From positions 164,998 to 214,805 of the forward strand of contig BJOX01000292.1 of NCBI GenBank assembly GCA_009731375.1: a DNA stretch of 49,808 nucleotides. The letters are read 5' to 3'. Positions 18,378 through 27,300 of this stretch are shown here, one piece after another. A program made the translations under genes and the position numbers. The notes below the pieces were generated by a model, which saw only the letters and a list, made by a program, of their open reading frames with translations, did no database searches and was not told where the DNA came from. Source of the DNA: Paulinella micropora (taxonomy: Eukaryota; Cercozoa; Imbricatea; Euglyphida). Every line of letters begins with the position of its first letter. The stretch's first letter is position 1.

Positions 18378-19481
18378 TTAACTAATAGAAATTATATTTG
18401 CCTTAACCTGAACCTCCCGCTGAGTGATTGCTACACTTACATGCTGATGAGGATTATTCTGTGTAGTGCTAATGAACTCCCATCGTCGCTCATTGGAAAG
18501 GTCAAGCCCACTAACTTCATTTTGGTCTTTGCTCCACAGCGGGCGGGTATTATCCCAAGTATCAACCCAGAACCAGTTGTATTGATACACATTTGAATTC
18601 ATCAAAACAGAACCTTCAAGTTTAGGTTTCAAGCACATATAATCTTCAAAACTAGCGGGAAATATTTCAAATTCCTGAAGTCGTGCCCCGTCAAGTGTGG
18701 TGTGNNNNNNNNNNNNNNNNNNNNNNNNNNNNNNNNNNNNNNNNNNNNNNNNNNNNNNNNNNNNNNNNNNNNNNNNNNNNNNNNNNNNNNNNNNNNNNNN
18801 NNNNNNNNNNNNNNNNNNNNNNNNNNNNNNNNNNNNNNNNNNNNNNNNNNNNNNNNNNNNNNNNNNNNNNNNNNNNNNNNNNNNNNNNNNNNNNNNNNNN
18901 NNNNNNNNNNNNNNNNNNNNNNNNNNNNNNNNNNNNNNNNNNNNNNNNNNNNNNNNNNNNNNNNNNNNNNNNNNNNNNNNNNNNNNNNNNNNNNNNNNNN
19001 NNNNNNNNNNNNNNNNNNNNNNNNNNNNNNNNNNNNNNNNNNNNNNNNNNNNNNNNNNNNNNNNNNNNNNNNNNNNNNNNNNNNNNNNNNNNNNNNNNNN
19101 NNNNNNNNNNNNNNNNNNNNNNNNNNNNNNNNNNNNNNNNNNNNNNNNNNNNNNNNNNNNNNNNNNNNNNNNNNNNNNNNNNNNNNNNNNNNNNNNNNNN
19201 NNNNNNNNNNNNNNNNNNNNNNNNNNNNNNNNNNNNNNNNNNNNNNNNNNNNNNNNNNNNNNNNNNNNNNNNNNNNNNNNNNNNNNNNNNNNNNNNNNNN
19301 NNACAGAGCGGGCTAAGTTAAATGGCCTGCTGATAAGGTCAAAGTTGCTTTCTTGTCCTCCTGCGGTAGTAACAGTAATAGTTCCCGCACCTTCTCGCGG
19401 AGTTAGTTTATTCAAACGATAAGAAGCACTGATGTAGTCAGTTCTAGAAAAGTCTAGTTCGCATCCGTGTTGAGTTGGCAT
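18378..19481 (-). CDS. probable major capsid protein (gapped)
   Basis: Starts MPTQHGCELDFSRTDYISASY; ends with NVYQYNWFWVDTWDNT, PLWSKDQNEVSGLDL and VAITQREVQVKANIISIS. A 598-N gap (18705-19302) removes the middle, so neither length nor the double jelly-roll core can be checked. The assignment rests on order: protease, minor capsid protein, then this gene, all on one strand, is the standard Polinton morphogenesis cluster, and the only other large structural genes are fibre-like. The stop TAA lies about 50 bases before the start of the next gene, 17087-18325. Confidence 0.6.
   Translation of the reverse strand: MPTQHGCELDFSRTDYISASYRLNKLTPREGAGTITVTTAGGQESNFDLISRPFNLARSXXXXXXXXXXXXXXXXXXXXXXXXXXXXXXXXXXXXXXXXXXXXXXXXXXXXXXXXXXXXXXXXXXXXXXXXXXXXXXXXXXXXXXXXXXXXXXXXXXXXXXXXXXXXXXXXXXXXXXXXXXXXXXXXXXXXXXXXXXXXXXXXXXXXXXXXXXXXXXXXXXXXXXXXXXXXXXXXXXXXXXXXXXXXXXXXXXXXXXXXHTTLDGARLQEFEIFPASFEDYMCLKPKLEGSVLMNSNVYQYNWFWVDTWDNTRPLWSKDQNEVSGLDLSNERRWEFISTTQNNPHQHVSVAITQREVQVKANIISIS
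18705..19302. other. assembly gap (598 N) in the capsid gene
   Basis: Run of N. ORFs through it on either strand have no meaning. Confidence 0.99.
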
Positions 19482-19564
19482 TTTGTTTTCAGTTTTTTGG
19501 CAGTCGTGTAAGTTGATTAATACACAAATATATTCATAGAAAAAAATAAATAATTCTAAAATAA

Positions 19565-20377
19565 TTATCGGGATTTTAACAAATTGAAGAATGATGTAAA
19601 TAAATTAAAATAATTTGTCTCTCTGTAAATTAATAATGTCATTACAATACCTAACCCATTAAGATTAATCGCTTGGTCGTTTTCGTCTGTAAGATAAAAC
19701 CGATACACATTATTTGAACTGGCGGATAATTTCTTACCATACTCAGACCCACTTCCGTCGTATATAACGGCTCCAAATGGTATTTCATTAGCCGTGTATA
19801 TTTCTTGTAGCACGTGATTGTCTCCTTCACCAACTAAGTCTGATTGAAGGTATAAAGTCTTTTCTCCAGTTAGAATAATCACATTTAGCGATTTAATGAA
19901 ATCATTAGCGAAGAAATATGTTGAATTTCTATCAAATCCCATAACCTCGTGAATACGTGTATCACCATCAAATATAAACCGCGGTTGAATGCCTCCGTTA
20001 TTTGAAACACTGAATGTTAATTTACCATCTTCTGGTTCTATGTTGGTATTGTTGCTTGAGACGACATATGTATAGTCATTCGGACTTTCTGCCGTCAGTA
20101 CCTCCGACAACTTATTTTTTAGATTGTTCATTGTGTAGTTTCCCTCAGGTATTGTAATTAAAGCCTCATACCCGTCTTCGCTAAGTGTAAAGGTATTATA
20201 TGGCGAAGCCACAGAGTAATACGACTTTGGAACATAGATATGAAGAATTTTGCAGTGAGTTGGATTGTCTAGTGATTTTAAGTTTATCTCGTGTGTAAAG
20301 TCGCTGTCTGTCCCCGTTATTCGGTTTTTGCTATTTATGTAATAGATACCACTTGACCTGCCCCCTTTGTACTCCAT
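19565..20377 (-). CDS. minor capsid (penton) protein
   Basis: 270 residues. The start SGIYYINSKNRITGTDSDFTHEI, followed by KILHIYVPKSYYSVASPYNTFTL and ITIPEGNYTMNNLKNKLSEVL, is the typical opening of the single jelly-roll penton proteins of Polintons and related viruses (a strand of native-contact residues, then the PKSYY...N.F.L.E pattern). The C-terminus VRFYLTDE-like segment (YRFYLTDENDQAINLNG) ends in IVMTLLIYRETN, also typical. It lies between protease and major capsid genes. A TATATAG element lies about 50 bases before the ATG. Confidence 0.85.
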   Translation of the reverse strand: MEYKGGRSSGIYYINSKNRITGTDSDFTHEINLKSLDNPTHCKILHIYVPKSYYSVASPYNTFTLSEDGYEALITIPEGNYTMNNLKNKLSEVLTAESPNDYTYVVSSNNTNIEPEDGKLTFSVSNNGGIQPRFIFDGDTRIHEVMGFDRNSTYFFANDFIKSLNVIILTGEKTLYLQSDLVGEGDNHVLQEIYTANEIPFGAVIYDGSGSEYGKKLSASSNNVYRFYLTDENDQAINLNGLGIVMTLLIYRETNYFNLFTSFFNLLKSR

Positions 20378-20435
20378 CGTAGGTGCTTTTTATAAAAACC
20401 ACCTACAACCTCAAAAATCTATATATTAGAAAATA

Positions 20436-21350
20436 TCAAATGTATGTATCAAAATTACCATAACCATTCTGTGCTTTTAATTTCTCCGCTTCTTCTTCTT
20501 TTAAGTCTGTGTATCCACTAGCAAATTTAAATCGGTTGCCTTTCGCCCGCTCCATTAAAAACCTCATTGAGTGCCAACCACACGTGTCTGATGTGTCTGA
20601 TTGTTGCTTTACTTGATTGACCTTCATTAATAAATAACTATCGGGGTGGCTTCGGTCAATTAGTTGTTTCATTTGTTGTTGAAAGTCTTCCGTTGGTTGG
20701 TAAAGCGCTAATGGGTCATACACTTCAACACTTCTGTCTTTATCAAGACTTACCCATATAGCAATCCAATGAGACCCCACTTGTTCGTGATTATCTAAAT
20801 TCATAATAAATCCGTATCGTTTTCTGCTTCCGGGCTTCAACGTGTAGATTTCATCACTGGCTATTGCTCCGAGATACCATCCGTATTTTTTCATTATGTC
20901 GTCTATTTCATTAGTCATCAAACCGCGACCCTCTCCTGTTTGTTCGTCAGTCTGTGGTTGCTCTGACTGTGGCACCTCTGGCTGTGGCTCCGCAGAACTT
21001 GTGCTCGGTGGTGGTGCTACATCTATCGGTTGTGTCTCTGCTGGTTGTGGATTTGTCATTTCAAATATAAGTTGTTTAGCATCCGTAGAAGTTTCAAGCG
21101 GTGGTGTGTCTATTGGCGATAGAGTGCTATTTACAGGAGTTTTTTTTTCTTCATTTTTAGCAATCATTTTTGTTGTAAATTCTTCTAGTTTATCCCATCC
21201 ATCTTCTGCCGATGATATGTTTTCAGTGATTTTTTGTGTGTATAACCATCTCTTTAAACTAGTGGCGTAGTCGTTTGAACCTTTGTTTTTTATTATAGAG
21301 ATATTAATGCCTGCTTTTTTAAGGTGATTTATTATTATATGATTTTTCAT
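20436..21350 (-). CDS. adenain-like (Ulp1-fold) maturation protease
   Basis: 304 residues. The catalytic half is at about 150-290: TNEIDDIMKKYGWYLGAIASDEI, then GSHWIAIWV with the catalytic His, VEVYDPL with the acidic partner, and SDTCGWHSMRFL with the catalytic Cys. This matches the C48/C5 family protease that processes capsid proteins in adenoviruses and Polintons. The N-terminal ~150 residues are an added region with a Pro/Gln/Glu-rich linker (PQPAETQP...EVPQSEQPQ), probably an arm that targets it to the virion. Its ATG overlaps the stop of the coiled-coil gene by four bases (ATGA), suggesting coupled expression. Confidence 0.92.
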   Translation of the reverse strand: MKNHIIINHLKKAGINISIIKNKGSNDYATSLKRWLYTQKITENISSAEDGWDKLEEFTTKMIAKNEEKKTPVNSTLSPIDTPPLETSTDAKQLIFEMTNPQPAETQPIDVAPPPSTSSAEPQPEVPQSEQPQTDEQTGEGRGLMTNEIDDIMKKYGWYLGAIASDEIYTLKPGSRKRYGFIMNLDNHEQVGSHWIAIWVSLDKDRSVEVYDPLALYQPTEDFQQQMKQLIDRSHPDSYLLMKVNQVKQQSDTSDTCGWHSMRFLMERAKGNRFKFASGYTDLKEEEAEKLKAQNGYGNFDTYI

Positions 21351-21968
21351 TTTTTGGCACGTTTTTTTCTCGTTTTCTCGGAGAACATTTCATCAATAAT
21401 TCTTCGTCTCTTTTCTTCTTCCAAATCTTTTTCTTGTTTATTTACTTTGTCAGTTATATCAGTTATTTTTGGGGAAGATGTAGTTGCGGTTTTCTTTGGT
21501 TTATTTTTAGTTGAAGGGGTATTCGGGTTTGCTATAATAGGCTGTGCAACTGGAGCAGTCAATAATCCCTGTCTATGTCGTTGTTCTGCCTGTAGTTCCT
21601 GAATAAGTCGTTGTTCCTTTTTCTGTTCCCTAGACTTTTCTTCCTGTCTTTCCTTAATCTCCGCAAGTTGTTTTTTATGTTCCCTATCCATTGTTTCTTT
21701 TAGTTCCTTAGCATCGGCTTGGATTTTTCTTTCTAGCCTCTTCTTCTCTTCTTCTAAATCCTCCCTTTTCTTCTTTTCCTTTTCTTCCTCGTCATGTATT
21801 AACTCATATTTCTTTTGTAAGTTGCTTTGTATCTGGTTTCTGTTCTCGTGTTCAAGACGATTGAAATCAGATTTGATTCTTTTTTTCTCTTGGTTTACGA
21901 CCCTGCCTTTGTGGCCTCGGCTTACCAATATATTTCAAAAACAACTTAACGATTTGAAGTGTGCTCAT
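21347..21968 (-). CDS. charged coiled-coil protein, frameshifted
   Basis: The reading from about 21890 down to the TGA at 21347 is a long Glu/Lys/Arg/Gln coiled coil (EEEKEKKKREDLEEEKKRLE and more), a Pro/Thr/Ala linker (PVAQPIIANPNTPS) and a basic end. It has no ATG of its own near the start. An ATG at 21968, overlapping the stop of the preceding small gene, opens another frame beginning MSTLQIVKLFLKYIG. The two frames meet in an A run at about 21886-21893. The likeliest gene is thus one protein of about 206 residues with a homopolymer shift. Position between a small basic gene and the protease suggests a scaffold or core role; I do not recognise the family. Confidence 0.65.
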
Positions 21969-22096
21969 ATCATTTGTTTTCTTACCAAAATTAAGATATA
22001 TTTTTTACCCTTCTGGATAATATATGGTCTCCCGCTCTTATTCCTATAAACCCGCGGGGGTCTTACCTTAGGTTTCCTTGTTTTCTTGACTACCAT
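21965..22096 (-). CDS. small basic protein (43 aa)
   Basis: Starts MVVKKTRKPKVRPPRVYRNK and continues GRPYIIQKGKKYILI. ATG at 22096, directly after GTATAGA, the provirus promoter-like element. Very basic with a short beta-like end. Small proteins with an RNKSGR.YI...GKK pattern recur, as I recall, in Polinton-like viruses, where they are presumed virion or DNA-condensing proteins; that role is inferred. The stop overlaps the start of the next gene. Confidence 0.6.
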   Translation of the reverse strand: MVVKKTRKPKVRPPRVYRNKSGRPYIIQKGKKYILILVRKQMI

Positions 22097-22153
22097 TCTA
22101 TACAAACAAAAAAATATTTCTAATATTTTAGAATTTGAAACAAATATCATCAT

Positions 22154-22465
22154 TTAATGAAACTTTACAGCACCTCCTCGTTGCTTACCATATCCGAGTT
22201 TTGCGGCAGTAGCACTAACACTACCCGCGTAAGGCACCCCAACACTACTCAATGCCCCCGCAGTCCTAGAGATTACCTTATTATCGCGAAGGAATTTATT
22301 ACCAGCCAAGGCCGTTTTTCCGACCTTTGCCCAGTTAATCTTTCCTCCCTTTTGCCCACATCCCTTCTTCTTAGTTTTCTTTTTTCCTCCCTTCTGTGGC
22401 ATTGATGGATTGTATCCGATGTTATATCCTGATGGTTGTGAAATTATCACTGGTGATACTGGCAT
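22154..22465 (-). CDS. small basic Gly/Lys-rich virion-core-like protein
   Basis: 103 residues from the ATG at 22465, preceded by TATTATAT. Begins MPVSPVIISQPSGYNIGYNP. A basic block follows (QKGGKKKTKKKGCGQKGG), then an amphipathic stretch (KVGKTALAGNKFLRDNKVIS) and an Ala/Gly-rich end finishing LGYGKQRGGAVKFH. The layout resembles small basic capsid-interior proteins of adenovirus/Polinton type, whose amphipathic part can act on membranes. I assign it to the virion interior by composition and location only. An in-frame upstream extension reads into the ATPase region and is not plausible. Confidence 0.6.
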   Translation of the reverse strand: MPVSPVIISQPSGYNIGYNPSMPQKGGKKKTKKKGCGQKGGKINWAKVGKTALAGNKFLRDNKVISRTAGALSSVGVPYAGSVSATAAKLGYGKQRGGAVKFH

Positions 22466-22529
22466 ATATAATACAGAAAAATAATTAATTACAAATTTTT
22501 TTATTCTAATCTGTAAGCAAAATTTTTCT

Positions 22530-23318
22530 TTACTCATCATCAACACTTGAAACATAAAGAAAATTAAATCTCTCCTTTGTTGCTTCGTGATACTTTTGAA
22601 GAAAGTAATCAAAACCAAAAGATAAGTCTAAGTGTTTATACACGAGTTCCATTTTATCCTGAGACTGGCTTGGAAAGATTAACAAATAATCTAACTGCTT
22701 AATGGCTTCTGGCCGTAGGTCGTTCAGATACTGACTTGACATAATCACCTTTGATTTATAGTGTCTGTTCTTTTTTAGCAAATCACTTACGGACTTGTCT
22801 CTTAATCCACTCCCTAAATCGTCCAAAACAAAAACAACCTCTGGAGTTATATACTTGCTTGGTCGTTCTTTGGGTTCGGTAGTTTTCTTTTTTTCTTCTT
22901 TTCCGAAATAAAGAAATTGTGGCTTCTATATTTCTTCTTCATCTTTGATTTCTCCTTCGTGTTGCTCGTCCTGTCTGTTCAGTTTGTCTAACTCATAATC
23001 AATGACATTTACACCATCTGATTTAAGAAAGGTATATATTGCCATCGGGTTGCCTCTGTTCTTAAAGTGCTTAACCATTGCTTTATAAATGTAGTCCTTG
23101 TGTATTGTTGAAGCAATAATGACAATGCGGGTTTTTCTGTCGGTTGTCCTTTTCAGTATTTCAAAGAGTGCTGTCGTTTTTCCGCTCTTCTTACGGGCTA
23201 GTAGAAATATATTTGCGTAAGGTTCATTAAATAATTTATAACCCTTTGCTTTTTTATCTCCGTTTCCATCGCCCTCTTGTTTTACTGGTTTCACCTTAAT
23301 GCTATTAATCTTTTCCAT
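22530..23318 (-). CDS. genome-packaging ATPase (A32/FtsK-HerA type) with in-frame stop
   Basis: ATG at 23318 right after ATATAGCA. Walker A LLARKKSGKTTAL is near residue 45 and the Walker B-like VVFVLDDLG near 162. A sensor-type region VIMSSQYLNDLRPEAIKQLDYLLIF follows and the end is FNFLYVSSVDDE. This fits the family of packaging ATPases found in nucleocytoplasmic viruses, virophages and Polintons, about 260 residues. A TAG at 22926-22928 interrupts it, but the same frame is open on both sides and the second half has no ATG at its start. It is therefore a point nonsense mutation (or base error), not a frameshift. Without readthrough no active enzyme would form. Confidence 0.88.
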
Positions 23319-23320
23319 TG

Positions 23321-23326
23321 CTATAT
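23321..23326 (-). promoter_or_regulatory. ATATAG element before the ATPase gene
   Basis: ATATAG on the minus strand, 2 bases before the ATG at 23318. One of several such elements close to provirus start codons. Confidence 0.45.
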
Positions 23327-23371
23327 TCTAAGCGAGGAATAGTTATGAATTTCTAAATTCATACATTGTTG

Positions 23372-23734
23372 CTACGCAACGAATTCCAAACATACAACAA
23401 TTCGGCCCGCTAAATTTCCTGTATCAATATTTCCGCTGTCAGTTTCAAGGACTTTAAATGTATATTGTCCGTCAGTCCATCCGACAACACCCAAATTATA
23501 ACCGAGATTTGAAATGTTTGCTGTGGTGCTGTCCGCAAATGTTCCAATAATTCCAATTCTATCCATGTAAAGAATTCTGGTTTTGGTTTCCGTCTGGTCG
23601 TTCATATAGTGGATAAATTTTACAATCATTTTGGTGGGTGTGAATGACATTTGAATATTTTTATTAAATGTTTTGCTTCCTCCAGCAAAATCATTGATCA
23701 GAAAAATAATCCGCTGATATTTATAGTCAGCCAT
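23372..23734 (-). CDS. small beta-rich structural protein, unknown
   Basis: 120 residues, MADYKYQRIIFLINDFAGGSKT through GRIVVCLEFVA. Mostly alternating hydrophobic/polar residues, predicted beta strands with FTPTKMIVKFIHY, no Cys pairs, no signal or TM segment. ATATAGAGG precedes the ATG. It lies between the ATPase and the two-TM protein inside the structural block, so a capsid-associated jelly-roll or cement protein is possible. Family not recognised. Its start overlaps by two bases the start of a divergent ORF on +. Confidence 0.6.
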   Translation of the reverse strand: MADYKYQRIIFLINDFAGGSKTFNKNIQMSFTPTKMIVKFIHYMNDQTETKTRILYMDRIGIIGTFADSTTANISNLGYNLGVVGWTDGQYTFKVLETDSGNIDTGNLAGRIVVCLEFVA

Positions 23735-23999
23735 GATGACCTCTATATTAGTGCTAATAAACTTTTTATTAATTAGTATTTATGCTCGGACTGCCTGCGA
23801 CTTTTACTCACGGGTCAGTGAGAAAAAAAATGAGAGTTGTGCTTATTGTATTCAGAAAGGAATAGAAACAAAATTTAAATGTGTGTATAAGCCTATGAGT
23901 GATTGGTGTGTTAGTTTTGATGAAGCCATTCCTACAATCTGCGCCAGCGATAGTTGTTGGTATAAAGTACATCTATACGAGTGCTCACTTCTTACTTGA
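23733..23999 (+). CDS. small secreted Cys-rich protein (PSI-like)
   Basis: 88 residues. The first ~20 (MMTSILVLINFLLISIYARTA) make a good signal peptide. The rest has eight Cys in a spacing (CDFY...SCAYCIQKG...KCVY...WCV...TICASDSC...EC) that recalls PSI/plexin-type Cys-rich repeats. It is the only plus-strand ORF inside the minus-strand structural block. It starts against the 23734 gene and overlaps the end of the next by 15 bases. Fits a secreted or membrane-lumen protein. Could be chance, but signal plus Cys spacing argue for a gene. Confidence 0.5.
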   Translation: MMTSILVLINFLLISIYARTACDFYSRVSEKKNESCAYCIQKGIETKFKCVYKPMSDWCVSFDEAIPTICASDSCWYKVHLYECSLLT

Positions 24000-24341
24000 A
24001 GAAGGTGATGGAAGGCAAATGCCAATCAATAGTGTTAGGATTCCGACATAAGTGTTAGCAACCTCACAAAGTAAGTTCTTTTCCGATAGCCTTACGATAC
24101 AAAGGGTTATAATGGAGATAATGATACCCATTTGAAATAAGTATTTTATAAGTCGGCTGTCGGTTGGTCTGTTTTTTATACAACAACAATTCCAGTTATC
24201 TTCCGATTCGTGCTCTATTTTTTTCTCCTCAGTCTTTAGTTCTACTTCAAGAACACGAGACTTTAATTCTGGAGTTAGTTCGCCGTCTATTTCAATGACT
24301 GGCGGTGGCCTATGAAATCTAGTTGTATTATTGTTTGACAT
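23985..24341 (-). CDS. two-TM membrane protein
   Basis: 118 residues from MSNNNTTRFHRPPPV (ATG 24341; two residues upstream is another ATG). The N-terminal half is acidic, then a CCC motif, a conserved-looking DSRLIKYLFQ and two hydrophobic segments (GIIISIITLCIVRL and YVGILTLLIGICL), ending in a Ser/Lys tail. Proteins with this D.R...Y..Q + TM + C + Y.(S/G)(L/I)LT..IG(V/I) pattern are, as I recall, widespread in Polinton-like viruses, virophages and giant viruses, and are thought to sit in an internal or external virion membrane. Function otherwise unknown. Confidence 0.7.
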   Translation of the reverse strand: MSNNNTTRFHRPPPVIEIDGELTPELKSRVLEVELKTEEKKIEHESEDNWNCCCIKNRPTDSRLIKYLFQMGIIISIITLCIVRLSEKNLLCEVANTYVGILTLLIGICLPSPSSSKK

Positions 24342-24368
24342 TATCAAGAACGGCCACTCTGATTTCTG

Positions 24369-27300
24369 CTAATTGATTTGCTTGGTCTTGTAGTATTTCA
24401 TAAGATTTTTATTTTCTTTCTCTAAATTAACTACTTTCTCCGATAAATGTTGAAAAGCGCTGACCAATACAGGTATAAAACTTGTATATGTTATGCCTTC
24501 AAGGTAGCCATCTCCATCGTCCGCTTTTATTCCACTTTCGGATACAAATTCTGGAAATATTTTTTTTACTTCGTCCGCGATAAATCCGTGGTTCTTTTGT
24601 TCTTTCTTCTTGTCTGCTTTCCAATAATACGAACAACAATTTATTTTCATTAGTTTCTCGCAACAATCACCGCAGTCTAATGTTTTAATATCTGATTTAA
24701 GCCGTCTATCCGATGATGGTGTCCAAGAACCATTCAAAGGAATATAATTATAAGCACCAGAAGGCTCGCTTGAAGAGTTTGAAGTAGTCCAAGCATGAAC
24801 CAAACCAGTTGATGCACAAACTACTCCATAATTCGTATATCCACCCGATTTCAAAAATATTTGTGGGTCGTAAGTAGCGGCGGGTCTTTTTCTTAATGTT
24901 AAAGAACCGCTGGATGCTGTTGGGATGACTACCTCTCCCGACGTATTAATGTTCATCGCCTCAGTGTAAGATATATTGTTTCCAACCGCTGTTCCTGAAT
25001 TATAATAAAAAGCGAGTTTTACACCTTTTTGAATTAGAAAATTAGATGTCGCAGAAGATGATTTCCAGTTCGTGCCGTCAAAATAAGCATCAAAACTTAA
25101 ATTGACATTGTCGTGTGCCCAATTCAATAATTGAAATGTTGGATAAACATCCGCCGTTGTTATTGTTTGTAAGTGTGCTCCTGCGACATTACTTGCTGTT
25201 CCGTATATTTCTAAACCACCTGTCGCTCCCACTCCTTTCGTTGAGTTGCCTATGATTATCGGTTTGCCTGATGCTGTTGTTATTTTATCACTCGTCGTTA
25301 ATGTGGTTGTTGATATACCAGCACTAGCCGTTAGTAAGCCCGTTGTGCTACTGATGTCCATTGCGACATTAAACGATACATTATTCCCCACCGTTGCTCC
25401 TGATTTGTAATAGAAAATAAGATTAGTGCTTTTTTGTATTAAAAAGTTAGATGTCGCAGAAGATGATTTCCATGCCCCTCCCGACACATAAGCATCAAAA
25501 CCTAACGTAATATCATTATGAGCATAATTCCACATTTGAAAAACTGGATGAACGTCTGCTGTTGTTATTGCCTGTATATGTGGCCCCGCGGGGTCGCTCG
25601 CAGTTCCATATAACTCTAAGCCACCAGTTGCTCCTACTCCTTTTGTTGTATTGCCTATGATTATTGGTTTGCCTGATGCTGTTGTTATTTTGTCGCTCGC
25701 TGTTAATGTTGTTGTAGTCATACCAGCAGTCGCCGTTAATGTAGTTCCCGTTATTGTTCCGCCATTTGTTATGTTGTTTGAATTCATATCCAAAGCACAA
25801 TAAAACCTCATACCGCCAGCATTGTTAAAACGGACAATGTCAGACGAAGCACTTTTATTGTCCAAAAGTTTTGAAATATAAAGTCCCGCCCCTTTTACAT
25901 CAGATGCTACATTCGTAAATACATAACCTCGTTGGTTCGCGGTTCCACTTGTAGCAGTATTTAGACTAAATAAGAAATATTGATAATCTCCTGATGTCTG
26001 TGAAAAGAATATATCGCCTCCATTTTGGTTTAATATCCTCGCACCATTATATGTTATATTTCCACCATTAATGATAGTTTGATTATTAAAATCAGCATTG
26101 TTCGTTAAAGTTAGATATTTTATCGTAGTGCTAGCCCCATTAAATGTTTTGCTTCCTGTTATGGTTTGGTCTGTTGATAGTTTTACATTTTGCCCGTCCA
26201 ATGTATCTACATAACTTTTGTTTGCTCCGTCTGTTGATAATGTCGGAGTTCCAAGGTTGGCTATTTTGCTACTATTACAATCTAGCCCCGAAGCATTTAC
26301 CCAACCGACTATCGCACCATCAATAATAAAACTTATTTTTTTCGCATTTATTTCAAAGTTATAATTTACGCCCGTGCCCATATCAAGACATCCGATAGTT
26401 CCTATATTGGCTGTGGAGTTAAAAACCACGAATGTTCCTTTTGTTGTCGCATTCGTTGAATTTCCAGTTATTTCAAGGGCACTGCTAAATGTCTTAATTC
26501 CTGCTATGGTTTGGTTTCCTGAGGTTTTAACTGCCGAAGTATCAAGGACAGAAACATCCACACCATCAACAAGATTTACATTTGTTATGCTTTGGTTTCC
26601 CATATTTAGCCCTCCCGTCATACTAGCAGTGCCGTCTAATCTAAGAAAGGGTGATGCCACATTTCGCCATTGTCCAGTGCTATAAATGAGTAGTTGATTA
26701 TCTGATGCTGTTGTTATAATCACATCGCTATGTGTATCAATACTCCCACTTGCCGACACTTTAGCCGTGTTCGTATCGTGCTCTGATAGCCAAGTTGTGA
26801 TAGACCTACCATTTAGTTGACCTACGTTTGTTATGCTTTGACTTTTCATATCAAGACCAGCACTCGCATTTATTATACTGGTAAATGTCTTAATACCCGC
26901 TATGGTTTGGTCTCCTTTTAGTTTAACGACTGAAGTATCAAGAACAGAAACATCAACACCATCAACATTACCAACATTTGTAATTGCAAACCCACCCATA
27001 TTTAAACTACCCGTCATAGCCACTGTGCCGTCTTTTGCTAGTTTTGTATCGGTGTATGCTTTTGTTGAAGCATCACCATCGTAGAATGGTGCTGGAAGTC
27101 CGCTGATTGCTGTTGTGCTGTTAAAATTTAAAACATTGCTCGTCAATGTTATTCCACCCCCTGTTGTTGGAGCAAGAAGTATGGAAGAACCAACAATGCT
27201 TAGTGGATAGCCAGTTGCACCACCTGCCTCCGACGAATAAATAGACCCCATATTATTGTTGTAATTGAAGAATAACTTACCTGTGTTTAATGGATTTGAA

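Noticed and set aside
15162-19422. ORFs running through N gaps on the strand opposite to polymerase and capsid genes
   Set aside because: They consist mostly of undefined residues and have no motif at either end.
1264-22928. TAA/TAG as Gln codons (ciliate-type code), since stops in GIY-YIG and the ATPase sit where Gln would fit
   Set aside because: The polymerase, protease and fibre ORFs contain no internal TAA or TAG over thousands of codons, and several genes end with TAA at sensible places. Two C-to-T nonsense mutations explain the data.
24339-24371. Fibre gene and two-TM gene joined by TAG readthrough (same frame)
   Set aside because: The two-TM protein has its own ATG and is a separate conserved-looking type; a shared frame has a one-in-three chance.
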